A stretch of DNA of 64,000 bases from Streptomyces sp. A0958 (lineage in GTDB: Bacteria > Actinomycetota > Actinomycetes > Streptomycetales > Streptomycetaceae), in assembly GCF_004795035.1 (NCBI RefSeq), contig NZ_SSBK01000004.1, forward strand, positions 124,001 to 188,000, written 5' to 3'. The notes beneath the pieces are model-generated. The model worked only from the letters and a program-made list of their open reading frames with translations. It did no database searches and was not told the DNA's origin. The position numbers and the translations under genes were made by a program. Positions 27,932-36,212 of this stretch are shown piece after piece. How positions within the stretch are numbered: the first letter of the stretch is position 1; each line of letters begins with the position of its first letter.

Positions 27932-28045
27932 CTCGTGGTGGCGTGCCCGCAGCCAGTCGCACTCCACGTATGGGTCAGGGAATCCGGTGCGAAACCGGAA
28001 CTGACGCACAGCGCTGAGGAGGACGGGCGGGCCACGGCCACTGAT
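27932..28045 (+). ncRNA. Cobalamin-riboswitch-like element, probably incomplete
   Basis: The sequence carries blocks typical of actinobacterial B12 riboswitches in the right order: GGGTCAGGGAATCCGGTGCG, AACCGGAACTGACGC, CAGCGCTGAGGAGGACGG and GGCCACTG at 28037. TCCGG and CCGGA pair to form a short stem inside a GTCAG/CTGAC helix. The later conserved blocks (GGAAG and the GAGCCAGGAGACC-like B12 box) are not found downstream, and no gene for transport or synthesis follows on this strand. CbiZ is encoded 1.55 kb away beyond an opposing gene. It may be a decayed or rearranged riboswitch. Confidence 0.5.
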
Positions 28046-28300
28046 CCCGCACACGGGCGTGGTCACCCCCGACGGCGACCCACTGGCCGCCGTCGGTCGG
28101 CGCGCGGTTGCCCCCGGGGCGCGGTCGTCGGCCATCGCGCAGTCACACAGGACGAGCTGAGCGTCGGGACGTCGTACGCCTGGGCCGCATCCCGCCCCTG
28201 AGCCGGACCCGGCCCGGGGGGACACACGAGAGGGCGGACCCGGCTGCGGGTCCGCCCCTCGCTCTTCATTCACGCGGTACGGCCGGTACGGCGGCGGGGG

Positions 28301-29314
28301 TCAGCGGTGGCGTCCCCGGCCGAACTCGCCGCCCGTGTCCTTTCCGCCCATGTCCTTTCCGCCCTTGGTGGTGCCGTCCGCGTAGTCGATCTGCTCCTTG
28401 CGCAGTTCGGCGGAGACCTCCTTCTGCTCCGTCACCTTCTCGGTCTCCATCCGCACGCGTTCGACCGGGACGGCCTCCTTGCGCATGGTGGCGCGCTCGG
28501 CGTGCAGTGTGACCTCCACGTCCTGCTCCGCGAGGTCCTCGCGGCCGGTCGTCCTGTCGCCCGGCTGCAGAGGCTCACGGACCACCCGCACCTCTTCGTG
28601 CGAGACGGGCACGCTGCGCGTGACGTTCTCGGTGACGACGTACTTGTGCAGACGGGCCTTGCCGCTCTCGTACTCCTCGGTGCCGATGTGCAGCTGTTCC
28701 TCGGAGCGGACCAGTTCCTCCTTGCCACCCGGGTCGGCGGCGGACCGTGCGGTGCCCGCACCGGCTCCGGCCAGCGGACGGGACGTGCCCGCCGGGTCGG
28801 TGTCCCGGTGCTTCCCGGTGCCGGCCGCCTGCGTCCGGTCGTTGCCGGACCTGCCGGCCGCACCCATGGCCCCGGCCCCGGCTCCCGCAGCCGCGCCGGT
28901 GCCCGCCGCGCCCATGGTGCCGGTGCCCGTGGTGGTCGGTGCGCCGGCTCCGGTGCCGGTCCCGGCGCGGTCACCGAGGTTGCCCTTGGTGTTCCGGGTC
29001 AAGCCGTAGTGCCGGTACAGCTCCTCCTCCTCCGACACGGACAGATGCGCGTCCGCGTCGACCCGGGGAGCTTCCTTGACCTGGTCCTTCGGGTGGGAGA
29101 TGTGCAGGTCGGAGCCCACTCGACGGGCTCCGGCGAGAGGCACGAAACTCTCCTTCATGCCGAACAGGCCGGTCTTCACCGTGATCCAGTCCGGGCGGCC
29201 GGTGTTGTCGTCGACATACACCCGGCCCACATTGCCGATCTTCTCGCCCTCGGTGTCGTACACCGTCAGGCCGTCGAGCTCTCCGGAATCCGTGAAACCG
29301 TCAGCGGCTCCCAT
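28301..29314 (-). CDS. PRC-barrel and DUF2382 domain protein
   Basis: 337 residues. N-terminal PRC barrel (~12-85; LTVYDTEGEKIGNVGRVYVDD, ITVKTGLFGMKESFVPLAGA), a low-complexity Gly/Ala/Thr linker (~125-205), and a C-terminal DUF2382 domain (~208-315; LVRSEEQLHIGTEEYESGK, VRVVREPL, ADGTTKG). The same pair of domains is common in actinobacterial and deinococcal stress proteins. It is soluble, without signal peptide. GAGGAGG precedes the ATG at 29314. Molecular role is unknown; roles in desiccation or osmotic stress are suggested for the family. Confidence 0.88.
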   Translation of the reverse strand: MGAADGFTDSGELDGLTVYDTEGEKIGNVGRVYVDDNTGRPDWITVKTGLFGMKESFVPLAGARRVGSDLHISHPKDQVKEAPRVDADAHLSVSEEEELYRHYGLTRNTKGNLGDRAGTGTGAGAPTTTGTGTMGAAGTGAAAGAGAGAMGAAGRSGNDRTQAAGTGKHRDTDPAGTSRPLAGAGAGTARSAADPGGKEELVRSEEQLHIGTEEYESGKARLHKYVVTENVTRSVPVSHEEVRVVREPLQPGDRTTGREDLAEQDVEVTLHAERATMRKEAVPVERVRMETEKVTEQKEVSAELRKEQIDYADGTTKGGKDMGGKDTGGEFGRGRHR

Positions 29315-29598
29315 GTCCGATTCCTCCTCGCCCGGGCGCGTCCTGTGGGTGGGTCCAGCAGAGAAGGCGCGTCCGGATTCCATCGCGCCTCACCCGGATG
29401 GGCGCTGCAACCGCCCGGCCACCGGAGTCGGCGCGCCACATCCGCCTCGGACGGGCGCAGGCCCCGCATCACGCGGTTGCGGGCCTTCCGCGCCCACTAC
29501 GCCAAACGAGTGAACGGGCCGGGTCGGGGAGCGCCGGGAAACGGGGAGCGGGGCGGCACCCGTGGACCCCCTGCCCGGCACATATGATCGGCGGGACC

Positions 29599-30312
29599 AT
29601 GCCGACCGACGTCCTGCCGCGCCACCGGGGGTGCCCCATCCGTTCCGTACGCATCCGGCTCCCCGAACAGCGCGGAGAGCTGCTGGCCCGGCGCGAGAAC
29701 GGCTTGGACCTGCACCACCTCGTGTGGCGGCTGGGGCCGGGGTGGCGGGTGTGCAGCAGCGCGGTGCTGGGCGGAGGCATCGGCCCGCGCGACTGGATTC
29801 TCAACGCCCAGGTGCCCGGCGGTTACCCGCGCGTGGACCCCGACCGCCACCTGGCCGAGATCGCCGCCGCCGCGCACCTCACCGGCCCCGGCGCTGGACT
29901 GATGACCGCCGCCGACGTCACCGCGTACACGGTCGCCGCCGACGAGGGCGTGAGCGCGACCGCCACCTGCGGCCTCGGCGTACGCGGCTGGGCCGCCGTC
30001 CCCGCCGAAGGCATCGACGGTCCGCCGCCCCCAGGCACCGTCAACATCGTCGTCACGCTCCCCGTGCCGCTGTCCGACGCGGCCCTCGTCAACGCGGTCG
30101 CCACCGCCACGGAAGCCAAGGTGCAGGCGCTCCTGGACGCCGGGCTCGACTGCTCCGGCACCCCCACCGACGCCGTCTGCATCGCCGCGCCCGCCCCCAC
30201 CCCGGCCACCGGCGCGGGCGAACCATTCGCGGGTCCGCGTTCCCGCTGGGGCGCGCGACTCGCCAGGGCCGTGCACGTTGCCGTGCTGGAGGGCGCGTCC
30301 CGGCAACCCTGA
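29599..30312 (+). CDS. cbiZ: Adenosylcobinamide amidohydrolase
   Basis: 237 residues matching the CbiZ family: CSSAVLGGGIGPRDWILNAQ near 55, YPRVDPDRHLAEIA near 80, and the PGAGLMTAADV block near 100. CbiZ cleaves the aminopropanol side chain of adenosylcobinamide, giving adenosylcobyric acid that re-enters cobalamin synthesis; it is a salvage enzyme. The ATG at 29599 is preferred (GGCGGGA upstream) over one at 29584. A B12-riboswitch-like element lies upstream but is separated by the opposing PRC-barrel gene. The methylmalonyl-CoA mutase genes at 52-56 kb are a user of the cofactor. Confidence 0.88.
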   Translation: MPTDVLPRHRGCPIRSVRIRLPEQRGELLARRENGLDLHHLVWRLGPGWRVCSSAVLGGGIGPRDWILNAQVPGGYPRVDPDRHLAEIAAAAHLTGPGAGLMTAADVTAYTVAADEGVSATATCGLGVRGWAAVPAEGIDGPPPPGTVNIVVTLPVPLSDAALVNAVATATEAKVQALLDAGLDCSGTPTDAVCIAAPAPTPATGAGEPFAGPRSRWGARLARAVHVAVLEGASRQP

Positions 30313-30366
30313 GAAGCCGAAGCCGCCGCGCACCGGGCCCGGCGCGCGGCCGACGAAGGGAACCCC

Positions 30367-31272
30367 ATGACCTCAGCAGTCCCCGCAGCACCGCAGCAGC
30401 CGGTCGTCGCCGTACTCGGCACCGGGATCATGGGCGCGGCCATGGCCCGCAGCCTGCTCCGCGCCGGTCTGGAGGTCCGGGCCTGGAACCGTACGCAGGC
30501 CAAGGCCGCACCGCTCGCCTCCGACGGCGCCACCGTCACCGAGACCGCCGCCGAGGCCGTGCGCGGCGCTCACCTCGTGCTCACCGCGCTCAGCGACACG
30601 ACGGCCGTCGCCGCCGCGCTCACCGCCGCATCGGAGGGGCTGCACCGGGGCCAGGTGCTGCTGCAGACCTCCACGGTCGGGCCGGACGGCGCCGTCGAAC
30701 TGGCCCAGCGCGCCGCCGACCTCGGGCTCATCCACCTCGACGCCCCGGTCTCAGGAACCCGGCAGCCCGCCGAGCAGGGCGCGCTGACCGTCCTCGTCTC
30801 CGGACCCTCCGCCGCCCGCGCGGTGGCCGAACCCGTGCTGGAGGCGATCGGTCAGCGCACGGTCTGGGTCGCGGAGGAACCGGGAGCGGCCTCCCGGCTC
30901 AAGCTCGTGATCAACACCTGGGTGATCAACATGGTGGGCGGCGTCGCGGAGTGCCTGAACCTCGCCGAGGGGCTGGGCGTCGATCCGCGTACGTTCCTCG
31001 ACGTCGTCAAGGGCGGGCCGCTCGACTCCGGTTACCTGCGGAGCAAGTCCGCCGCCGTTCTGGACGGTGATCTGACGCCGAGCTTCGCCCTGTCCACGGC
31101 CCTCAAGGACACCCGGCTCATTCTCGAAGCGGCCGGACAGGCCGGTGTCCGGCTGGACCTGACCGCAGCGTCGGCCGCCCGCTTCGAGCGCGCCGAGGCG
31201 GACGGACACGGCGGCGAGGACATGGTCGCCACCTACTACGCGGGCCGGGCCCCGGAGCGGGACGGCGGCTGA
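30367..31272 (+). CDS. NAD(P)-dependent oxidoreductase, 3-hydroxyisobutyrate dehydrogenase family
   Basis: 301 residues. A Rossmann fold at the N-terminus (VLGTGIMGAAMA, residues ~16-28), the linker DAPVSGTRQPAEQGALTVLVSG near 120-142 and the all-helical C-terminal domain with the catalytic lysine in LKLVINTW near 180. The family oxidises beta-hydroxy acids or reduces succinic semialdehyde, glyoxylate or imines. The usual NN after the catalytic Lys is INT here, so the substrate may differ from hydroxyisobutyrate. It follows cbiZ by 54 bp; a hairpin at 31309-31343 comes after. Confidence 0.88.
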   Translation: MTSAVPAAPQQPVVAVLGTGIMGAAMARSLLRAGLEVRAWNRTQAKAAPLASDGATVTETAAEAVRGAHLVLTALSDTTAVAAALTAASEGLHRGQVLLQTSTVGPDGAVELAQRAADLGLIHLDAPVSGTRQPAEQGALTVLVSGPSAARAVAEPVLEAIGQRTVWVAEEPGAASRLKLVINTWVINMVGGVAECLNLAEGLGVDPRTFLDVVKGGPLDSGYLRSKSAAVLDGDLTPSFALSTALKDTRLILEAAGQAGVRLDLTAASAARFERAEADGHGGEDMVATYYAGRAPERDGG

Positions 31273-31308
31273 CACGGCCTCGCGCCGCCCGGTCGCAGGA
31301 GACGAGGA

Positions 31309-31343
31309 CCGCCCCACCGGTACGGGGGAGCCCGGTGGGACGG
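31309..31343 (+). terminator. Hairpin terminator
   Basis: A 12-bp stem with one mismatch (31309-31320 with 31332-31343) and an 11-base loop, 36 bp after the oxidoreductase stop codon. Confidence 0.55.
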
Positions 31344-31512
31344 CCGCCACCAGACTGCCACAGGCCGGGGCGCCGCAGGAGCCGTCCGGCTCATATCCGG
31401 CTGTAGTTGAGTCGAAATCGACGGTCCGGGAATAGCCGCGCGCCACGCTTCCTTGCCGCAGCTGTGGCGTCTCACCAGGGCGCCGGAGCACGGAATAGGG
31501 GAGAAGGAACTC

Positions 31513-32430
31513 ATGCCGAAGGCGTACGTGTTCACCCGCAGCGGCGGACCGGAGGTGGAGGCCCTCATCGATGTGGAGACACCGGTCCCGGGCCCCGGCG
31601 AACTGCTCGTCGCGGTCCGCGCGGCCGGCGTCAACCCGGTGGACTGGAAACTGCGCACGGGATACGCCAGGCCCGGCAGCGAGCCGCTGCCCTTCCCCAC
31701 CGTCTTCGGCAGCGAGGCCGCCGGAGTGGTCCGCGCGGCCGGCCCGGGCGTCGCGGGGTTCGAGCCCGGCGACGAGGTGTTCGGCAATCCGGCGACCGGC
31801 GGCTACGCCGAGTACACGCTGATGCCCGTCGCGGTGACCGCCCACAAGCCGGCCGGTCTCTCGTTCGCCGACGCGGCGGTCCTGCCCGTCGCCGCCGCCA
31901 CCGCCTACGACGGGGTGAGCCAGCTCGGGCTCGGCCCGGGAGCCACGCTCCTGGTCACCGGGGCGGGCGGTGGGGTGGGCAGCGCGGCCGTCCAGCTCGC
32001 GCGCCACGCCGGCATCCGGGTCCTCGGCGCCGCGAGCGAGGCCAAGAAGGACTTCGTGGAGTCGCTCGGCGCGGTGCACATCCCCTCCGGTCCGGGATTC
32101 GCCGACCGGGTACGGGCCGCCGCGCCCGACGGGGTCGACGCCGTCTTCGACCTCGTCGGCGGTGACACGCTGCGCGAGGCGGCCACGCTCGTCGCCCCCT
32201 CCGCACTGATCAGCGCCGGCGGGAAGCCGCTCGTGGAGGAGCTGGGCGGGGCGGCCGTCCGGCGGGCCCGCACCTCGGAAGTCCTGGACGAGGTGGCGCG
32301 TCTCGTCGTGGAGGGCGCCCTGCGGACCCATGTCAGCCGGACCTTCCCCCTCGACCGGGCGGGGGAGGCGCTGCGCGCGGTCGAGGACGGCCACGCGCTC
32401 GGCAAGACCGTGATCGAGGTGACCGCGTGA
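31513..32430 (+). CDS. NADP-dependent quinone oxidoreductase (MDR superfamily, zinc-free)
   Basis: 305 residues of the medium-chain dehydrogenase/reductase type. A GroES-like N-domain (PGELLVAVRAAGVNPVDWKLR) is followed by the nucleotide-binding loop LLVTGAGGGVGSAAVQLA near 150. The zinc-binding cysteines of alcohol dehydrogenases are absent, which indicates the quinone oxidoreductase/zeta-crystallin branch. GAGAAGGA lies before the ATG. The next gene overlaps by 4 bp (GTGA), so the two are translationally coupled. Confidence 0.9.
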   Translation: MPKAYVFTRSGGPEVEALIDVETPVPGPGELLVAVRAAGVNPVDWKLRTGYARPGSEPLPFPTVFGSEAAGVVRAAGPGVAGFEPGDEVFGNPATGGYAEYTLMPVAVTAHKPAGLSFADAAVLPVAAATAYDGVSQLGLGPGATLLVTGAGGGVGSAAVQLARHAGIRVLGAASEAKKDFVESLGAVHIPSGPGFADRVRAAAPDGVDAVFDLVGGDTLREAATLVAPSALISAGGKPLVEELGGAAVRRARTSEVLDEVARLVVEGALRTHVSRTFPLDRAGEALRAVEDGHALGKTVIEVTA

Positions 32431-33182
32431 GCGAGCCCCTGATCCCCGCCGGCGGCCACCCGCTGGACGACCCGGTGGGCGCCGCGCTGACGGGCCCGCA
32501 CGCCCACTTCGCCGAGCGCCGCGGCCGCGTCCTGCGCTACCCGCCGGACGTCACCTCCTGGGTCGCGCTTCCGCCGGACCCGCAGCCCGCCGACTGGGCC
32601 GCCGCGGCGGCCCTCGCCGGTCCCGGCGGAGCCGTCACCCTCACCGCCTTCCAGGAGCCCCCGCCCGCCGACTGGGAGGTCGTCTTCCACGCCGAGGGCG
32701 TCCAGCTCGTGGACGCGGGCGTGGCGGCGGCCCCGCACCCGGAGGCCGTACGGCTCGGCCCCGCCGACGTGCCGGAGATGCTCGACCTGGTCGCCCGCAC
32801 CAGGCCGGGACCGTTCGAACCCCGTACCGTGGAACTCGGGACCTACCTCGGCGTCCGGCGGGGCGGAGCGCTCGTCGCCATGGCCGGCGAACGCATGCGG
32901 CCACCGGGCTGGAGCGAGATCAGCGGGGTCTGTACGGACGAGGCGGTGCGCGGCCAGGGGCTCGGCGGCGGACTCGTGCGCGCCGTCGCCCACGAGATCA
33001 AACAGCGCGGCGACACACCGTTCCTCCACGCCGCCGCATCCAACACCGGAGCTGTCCGGCTCTACGAATCGCTCGGGTTCGTGCTCCGCCGCCGGACCGC
33101 GTTCCTCGCCGCACTCGTCCCCGGCCACCCGGCGGTGCCGGCGCCCGGCCACCCGGCCGACACGGCGGCGGTCGGCCGCTGA
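32427..33182 (+). CDS. GNAT-family acetyltransferase (FR47-like)
   Basis: 251 residues from a GTG coupled to the upstream quinone oxidoreductase. The C-terminal half is a GNAT domain of the FR47 type: SEISGVCTDEAVRGQGLGGGLVRAV near 170-195 and NTGAVRLYESLGF near 212. The N-terminal half (about 100 residues) is a poorly conserved domain found in this subfamily. Substrate unknown. Ends 7 bp before a 14-bp terminator hairpin. Confidence 0.85.
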   Translation: MSEPLIPAGGHPLDDPVGAALTGPHAHFAERRGRVLRYPPDVTSWVALPPDPQPADWAAAAALAGPGGAVTLTAFQEPPPADWEVVFHAEGVQLVDAGVAAAPHPEAVRLGPADVPEMLDLVARTRPGPFEPRTVELGTYLGVRRGGALVAMAGERMRPPGWSEISGVCTDEAVRGQGLGGGLVRAVAHEIKQRGDTPFLHAAASNTGAVRLYESLGFVLRRRTAFLAALVPGHPAVPAPGHPADTAAVGR

Positions 33183-33188
33183 ACCGGA

Positions 33189-33220
33189 GCCTTCGGGCCC
33201 GGAGATCCGGGCCCGAAGGC
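33189..33220 (+). terminator. Hairpin terminator
   Basis: A perfect 14-bp stem GCCTTCGGGCCCGG with its complement and the tetraloop AGAT. Confidence 0.85.
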
Positions 33221-33351
33221 ACGGCTGCGGCGCTTTCCGGGACCTTCGGCGGGGGCCGTGAGGCCGTAAGCCTCGTGTGCCGCACCCGTCCGCCAGGTCG
33301 AATGGAAGGGAACGCCGGCGCCCGGCCGGCAGATCCCGGAAGGAGAGGGCC

Positions 33352-34566
33352 TTGACGATCGGACTCCTGCGCCGGCCTGCGACACGGCGAGTGTCGCTCC
33401 CCGGCACCGACGCGGTGGAGGCTGCCGTGCGCGCCCCGCGTGTCGGGAACGGGGCCCTGTTCGGTGGCCTGGCCCTGCTGACCGCCGTGATCGGCGGCCT
33501 CGACATCCTCTCCGGGGACGACCTGCGCCTGGTGCCGCTGCTGGTGGTCGTGCCCGCCCTCGTCTCCGTCTTCGGGACGATCGCGCAGACCGTGGGCGTC
33601 GCCTCCTGGGTCATGGTGGTGGCCGTCGTCTCGCGGCTGGTGGCCGGCGGGACCTTCTGGGACGTCGTCAGCAGCATCGTCTTCACCGTCCTGGCGTGCC
33701 TCCTCGGGATCGGCGCCTGCGCCCTGCGCATCCGGCACGCCACCGAGATCGCCAGACTCCGGTCCGCCGCCGTCGCGCTCCAGCGCCAGATCCTGCGTCC
33801 CCTGCCCATCCCCACCGACCAGATCACCGCCCACGGCACCTACACGCCGATCGAGGAGGACCGCCTGGTCGGCGGTGACATCTACGAGGTCGTCCAGTCG
33901 GCCTACGGCACCCGCGTGATCATCGGAGACGTCCAGGGCAAGGGCGTCCCCGCCATCGGGGCCGGCTTCGCCGTCCTCGGCGCGTTCCGAGAGGCGGCCA
34001 TCCGCGAGCCTTCCCTGACCGGCGTCGTGGACGCCCTGGAGGACGCGGTCGTACGGCACAACGCCTTCTCCGCCCAGACCGGAGAGACCGAACGCTTCGT
34101 GACCGCCCTGGTGCTCGACTTCGACAGCGACGGCCGGGTCCAGGCCGTGAACTGCGGCCACCTGCCGCCCCGCCTGGTGCACGACGGCGTGGCCGTCGCC
34201 GTCCCGCTGCGCCGCACGTCGGTTCCCCTGGGCATGGCGGAGCTCAGTAACGAGGACCGTACGGCGGAACGGCTGGACCTCCCGCCCGGCGCGACGCTCC
34301 TGATGTTCACCGACGGGGTGACCGAGGCCCGTGACGCCGACGGCCACTTCTACCCGCTGGACACCCGGCTGGGCCGCTGGGCGCGCCTGGAGCCCCGGGA
34401 ACTGCTCGACGCGCTGGAACACGACCTGGAGGAGTTCTCCGACGGGGTGCGGCGCGACGACGTCGCCGTACTGGCACTGCGCCGGGCCCCCGCCACCGCC
34501 CCCCGCCCGGCCGAGCCGTCGGGCCCCGATGCGACGCGGGCCGCCGAGGCGTTCAGCACGCTGTAG
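33352..34566 (+). CDS. Membrane-bound SpoIIE-type PP2C phosphatase
   Basis: 404 residues from a TTG at 33352 preceded by GGAAGGAGA. About residues 35-125 form three or four membrane helices (GALFGGLALLTAVIGGL, LVPLLVVVPALVSVFG, VFTVLACLLGIGACAL). A linker follows, then a cytoplasmic SpoIIE domain with GGDIYEV near 185, IGDVQGKGVPAIG near 205, MFTDGVTEARD near 322 and RRDDVAVLAL near 370. All metal-binding Asp residues are kept, in contrast to the SpoIIE-like protein at 3917. It likely dephosphorylates an anti-anti-sigma factor in answer to a membrane signal. No cognate anti-sigma gene is adjacent. Confidence 0.87.
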   Translation: MTIGLLRRPATRRVSLPGTDAVEAAVRAPRVGNGALFGGLALLTAVIGGLDILSGDDLRLVPLLVVVPALVSVFGTIAQTVGVASWVMVVAVVSRLVAGGTFWDVVSSIVFTVLACLLGIGACALRIRHATEIARLRSAAVALQRQILRPLPIPTDQITAHGTYTPIEEDRLVGGDIYEVVQSAYGTRVIIGDVQGKGVPAIGAGFAVLGAFREAAIREPSLTGVVDALEDAVVRHNAFSAQTGETERFVTALVLDFDSDGRVQAVNCGHLPPRLVHDGVAVAVPLRRTSVPLGMAELSNEDRTAERLDLPPGATLLMFTDGVTEARDADGHFYPLDTRLGRWARLEPRELLDALEHDLEEFSDGVRRDDVAVLALRRAPATAPRPAEPSGPDATRAAEAFSTL

Positions 34567-34624
34567 AGCAGGCGAACAGGCCTTGGAACAGGCGAAGAAG
34601 GCTTTTCATGTCCCGGCGAGACTC

Positions 34625-34641
34625 ATGTCGCGTCGGGACAT
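34625..34641. promoter_or_regulatory. Palindrome before the TetR gene (likely autoregulatory operator)
   Basis: ATGTCGCGTCGGGACAT is a 17-bp palindrome with one mismatch, centred 31 bp before the TetR start. A further copy of the half-site (ATGTCCCG, 34608-34615) sits just upstream. Divergence and spacing suit a TetR-family autorepressor that also controls the SDR and alcohol dehydrogenase genes. Confidence 0.55.
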
Positions 34642-34663
34642 TTCCGGGTGTACGGTGAAGGAC

Positions 34664-35332
34664 ATGCAAGCGGAACAGAAGGTTCCGGAAAGGCGGAGCC
34701 GCAAGGCCCGCCGGACCCGGGACGCACTGGCCCGGGCCGCGTTCGAGCTCGTGCTCGACCGGGGCCTCAGGGACGTGACGGTCGAGGAGATCGCGGAACG
34801 CGCGGACGTCGACCGCCGCACCTTCAGCCGGTACTTCGCGAGCAAGGAGGCCGCCGTCCTGGACTCGGTCCGGGGCGACGGCGACCGGATCAACGACGCC
34901 CTGCGGGCCCGCCCGGCCGAGGAGCCCGCGCTCACCGCCTACCGCCGGGCCGTTCTGGACTGGCTGGCGGACCCCGCCGTGCCGGCCTGGCACCGCCGCC
35001 CCAGGATCTTCGAACTGCTGGTCCTCGCCGAGCGGGAGCCGACCCTCTACGCCGCGTTCCACCACATCCGGGTGGACGCCCAGGAGGACTCGGTCACCAT
35101 CGTCGCCGACCGGCTCGGGGTCGACCCCCGCAGCGACCTGCGGCCCGCCGTCACGGTCGCCGCGGGAGCCGGCGCACTCCTCGCCGCCCAGGCCGCCTGG
35201 GTGCGCGGGAACCGCCCCGACGAGCTGCCCCGGCTCGTCGAGCGGGCCTTCGACGCCCTGGCAGGAGAACTGCTCGCCTCGCCCGCGTCACAGAGCACCA
35301 CCAGCACCACGGAAGGAAACGGGACCTCATGA
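34664..35332 (+). CDS. TetR-family transcriptional regulator
   Basis: 222 residues. The N-terminal helix-turn-helix (DALARAAFELVLDRGLRDVTVEEIAERADVDRRTFSRYFASKEA, residues ~19-62) is a canonical TetR domain. The C-terminal ligand domain is of the common actinobacterial MftR/TetR_C type (WHRRPRIFELLVLAEREPTL). Its stop overlaps the ATG of the SDR gene (ATGA). It probably represses itself and the two downstream dehydrogenase genes until an alcohol, aldehyde or ketone ligand binds. Confidence 0.92.
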   Translation: MQAEQKVPERRSRKARRTRDALARAAFELVLDRGLRDVTVEEIAERADVDRRTFSRYFASKEAAVLDSVRGDGDRINDALRARPAEEPALTAYRRAVLDWLADPAVPAWHRRPRIFELLVLAEREPTLYAAFHHIRVDAQEDSVTIVADRLGVDPRSDLRPAVTVAAGAGALLAAQAAWVRGNRPDELPRLVERAFDALAGELLASPASQSTTSTTEGNGTS

Positions 35333-36105
35333 GCACCACCACCCCCACCCCCGCCGACCAGGAATTCGCCGGCCGCACCGCCCTCGTCACCGGAGGGGCC
35401 TCCGGCATCGGCCTGGCCCTCTCCCGCCGGCTCGCCGGCGCGGGCGCCTCGGTCGTCGTGGCCGACTACAACGAGGAGAGCGCCCGCGAGGCGGTCGCCG
35501 AACTGGAGAGCGCCGGCGGCCGGGCCGCCGCCGTGACCATGGACGTCACCGACCCCGCGTCCGTCGAGGCGGGCGTGCGGTTCGCCGTCGACACCTTCGG
35601 CGCGCTGCACCTCGCGGTGAACAACGCCGGCATCGGCGGCCCGAGCAACCCGACCGGCGAGTACGCCGTCGAGGACTGGGACCGGGTCGTCGCCACCAAC
35701 CTCAGCGGCGTCTTCTACTCGATGCGCTACGAACTGCCCGCCATCCTCGCCGCGGGCGGCGGCGCGATCGTCAACATGTCCTCGATCCTCGGCACCAACG
35801 GCTTCGCCGGCTCGCCGGCCTACGTCGCGGCCAAGCACGGCGTCGTCGGCCTCACCAAGTCCGCCGCCCTCGAATACGCCGCGCAGAACGTCCGGATCAA
35901 CGCGGTGGGCCCCGGCTTCATCGACACCCCGCTGCTGCGCGACACCGAGGGACCGGCCCGCGACCACCTGATCTCGCTGCACCCGGCCGGACGCCTCGGC
36001 ACGTCGGAGGAAGTGGCGGAACTCGCCGCCTTCCTGCTCTCCGACCGCGCCTCGTTCATCCACGGCAGCTACCACCTGGTGGACGGCGGCTACTCCGCCT
36101 CCTGA
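35329..36105 (+). CDS. Short-chain dehydrogenase/reductase (classical SDR)
   Basis: 258 residues. The cofactor loop TGGASGIG near 22, DVTDPAS, NNAGIGG near 97, the catalytic serine in NMSSILGT near 150, and YVAAK near 165 (Tyr and Lys) are all in place, followed by NAVGPGFIDTPL. An Asp-Tyr after strand 2 (VVVADYNEES) suggests NAD rather than NADP. Translationally coupled to the TetR gene. The substrate is unknown; the neighbouring alcohol dehydrogenase suggests a linked alcohol/ketone conversion. Confidence 0.92.
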   Translation: MSTTTPTPADQEFAGRTALVTGGASGIGLALSRRLAGAGASVVVADYNEESAREAVAELESAGGRAAAVTMDVTDPASVEAGVRFAVDTFGALHLAVNNAGIGGPSNPTGEYAVEDWDRVVATNLSGVFYSMRYELPAILAAGGGAIVNMSSILGTNGFAGSPAYVAAKHGVVGLTKSAALEYAAQNVRINAVGPGFIDTPLLRDTEGPARDHLISLHPAGRLGTSEEVAELAAFLLSDRASFIHGSYHLVDGGYSAS

Positions 36106-36170
36106 GCGGCGGACGGGGGACAGCGGGGGACAACAGGGGAAAACGGGGGCTCGGGGGCCAGCGAAAGAGC

Positions 36171-36200
36171 GACAGAGGTCGACAGAGGTCGACAGAGGTC
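36171..36200. repeat. Three tandem copies of a 10-bp unit
   Basis: GACAGAGGTC is repeated three times without change, immediately before the ribosome-binding site AAGGAGG of the alcohol dehydrogenase gene. Each junction forms GTCGAC. Confidence 0.95.
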
Positions 36201-36212
36201 AAGGAGGACCCC

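Larger units (their letters stand above)
27863..28300. other. Intergenic region, 438 bp: terminator and riboswitch-like element
   Basis: It contains the terminator at 27872-27907, the cobalamin-riboswitch-like sequence at 27932-28045, and then a short coding-like stretch at 28059-28160 with no recognisable family. A G+C-rich inverted repeat near 28225-28260 may end the convergent PRC-barrel gene. No full-length gene is evident. Confidence 0.5.
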
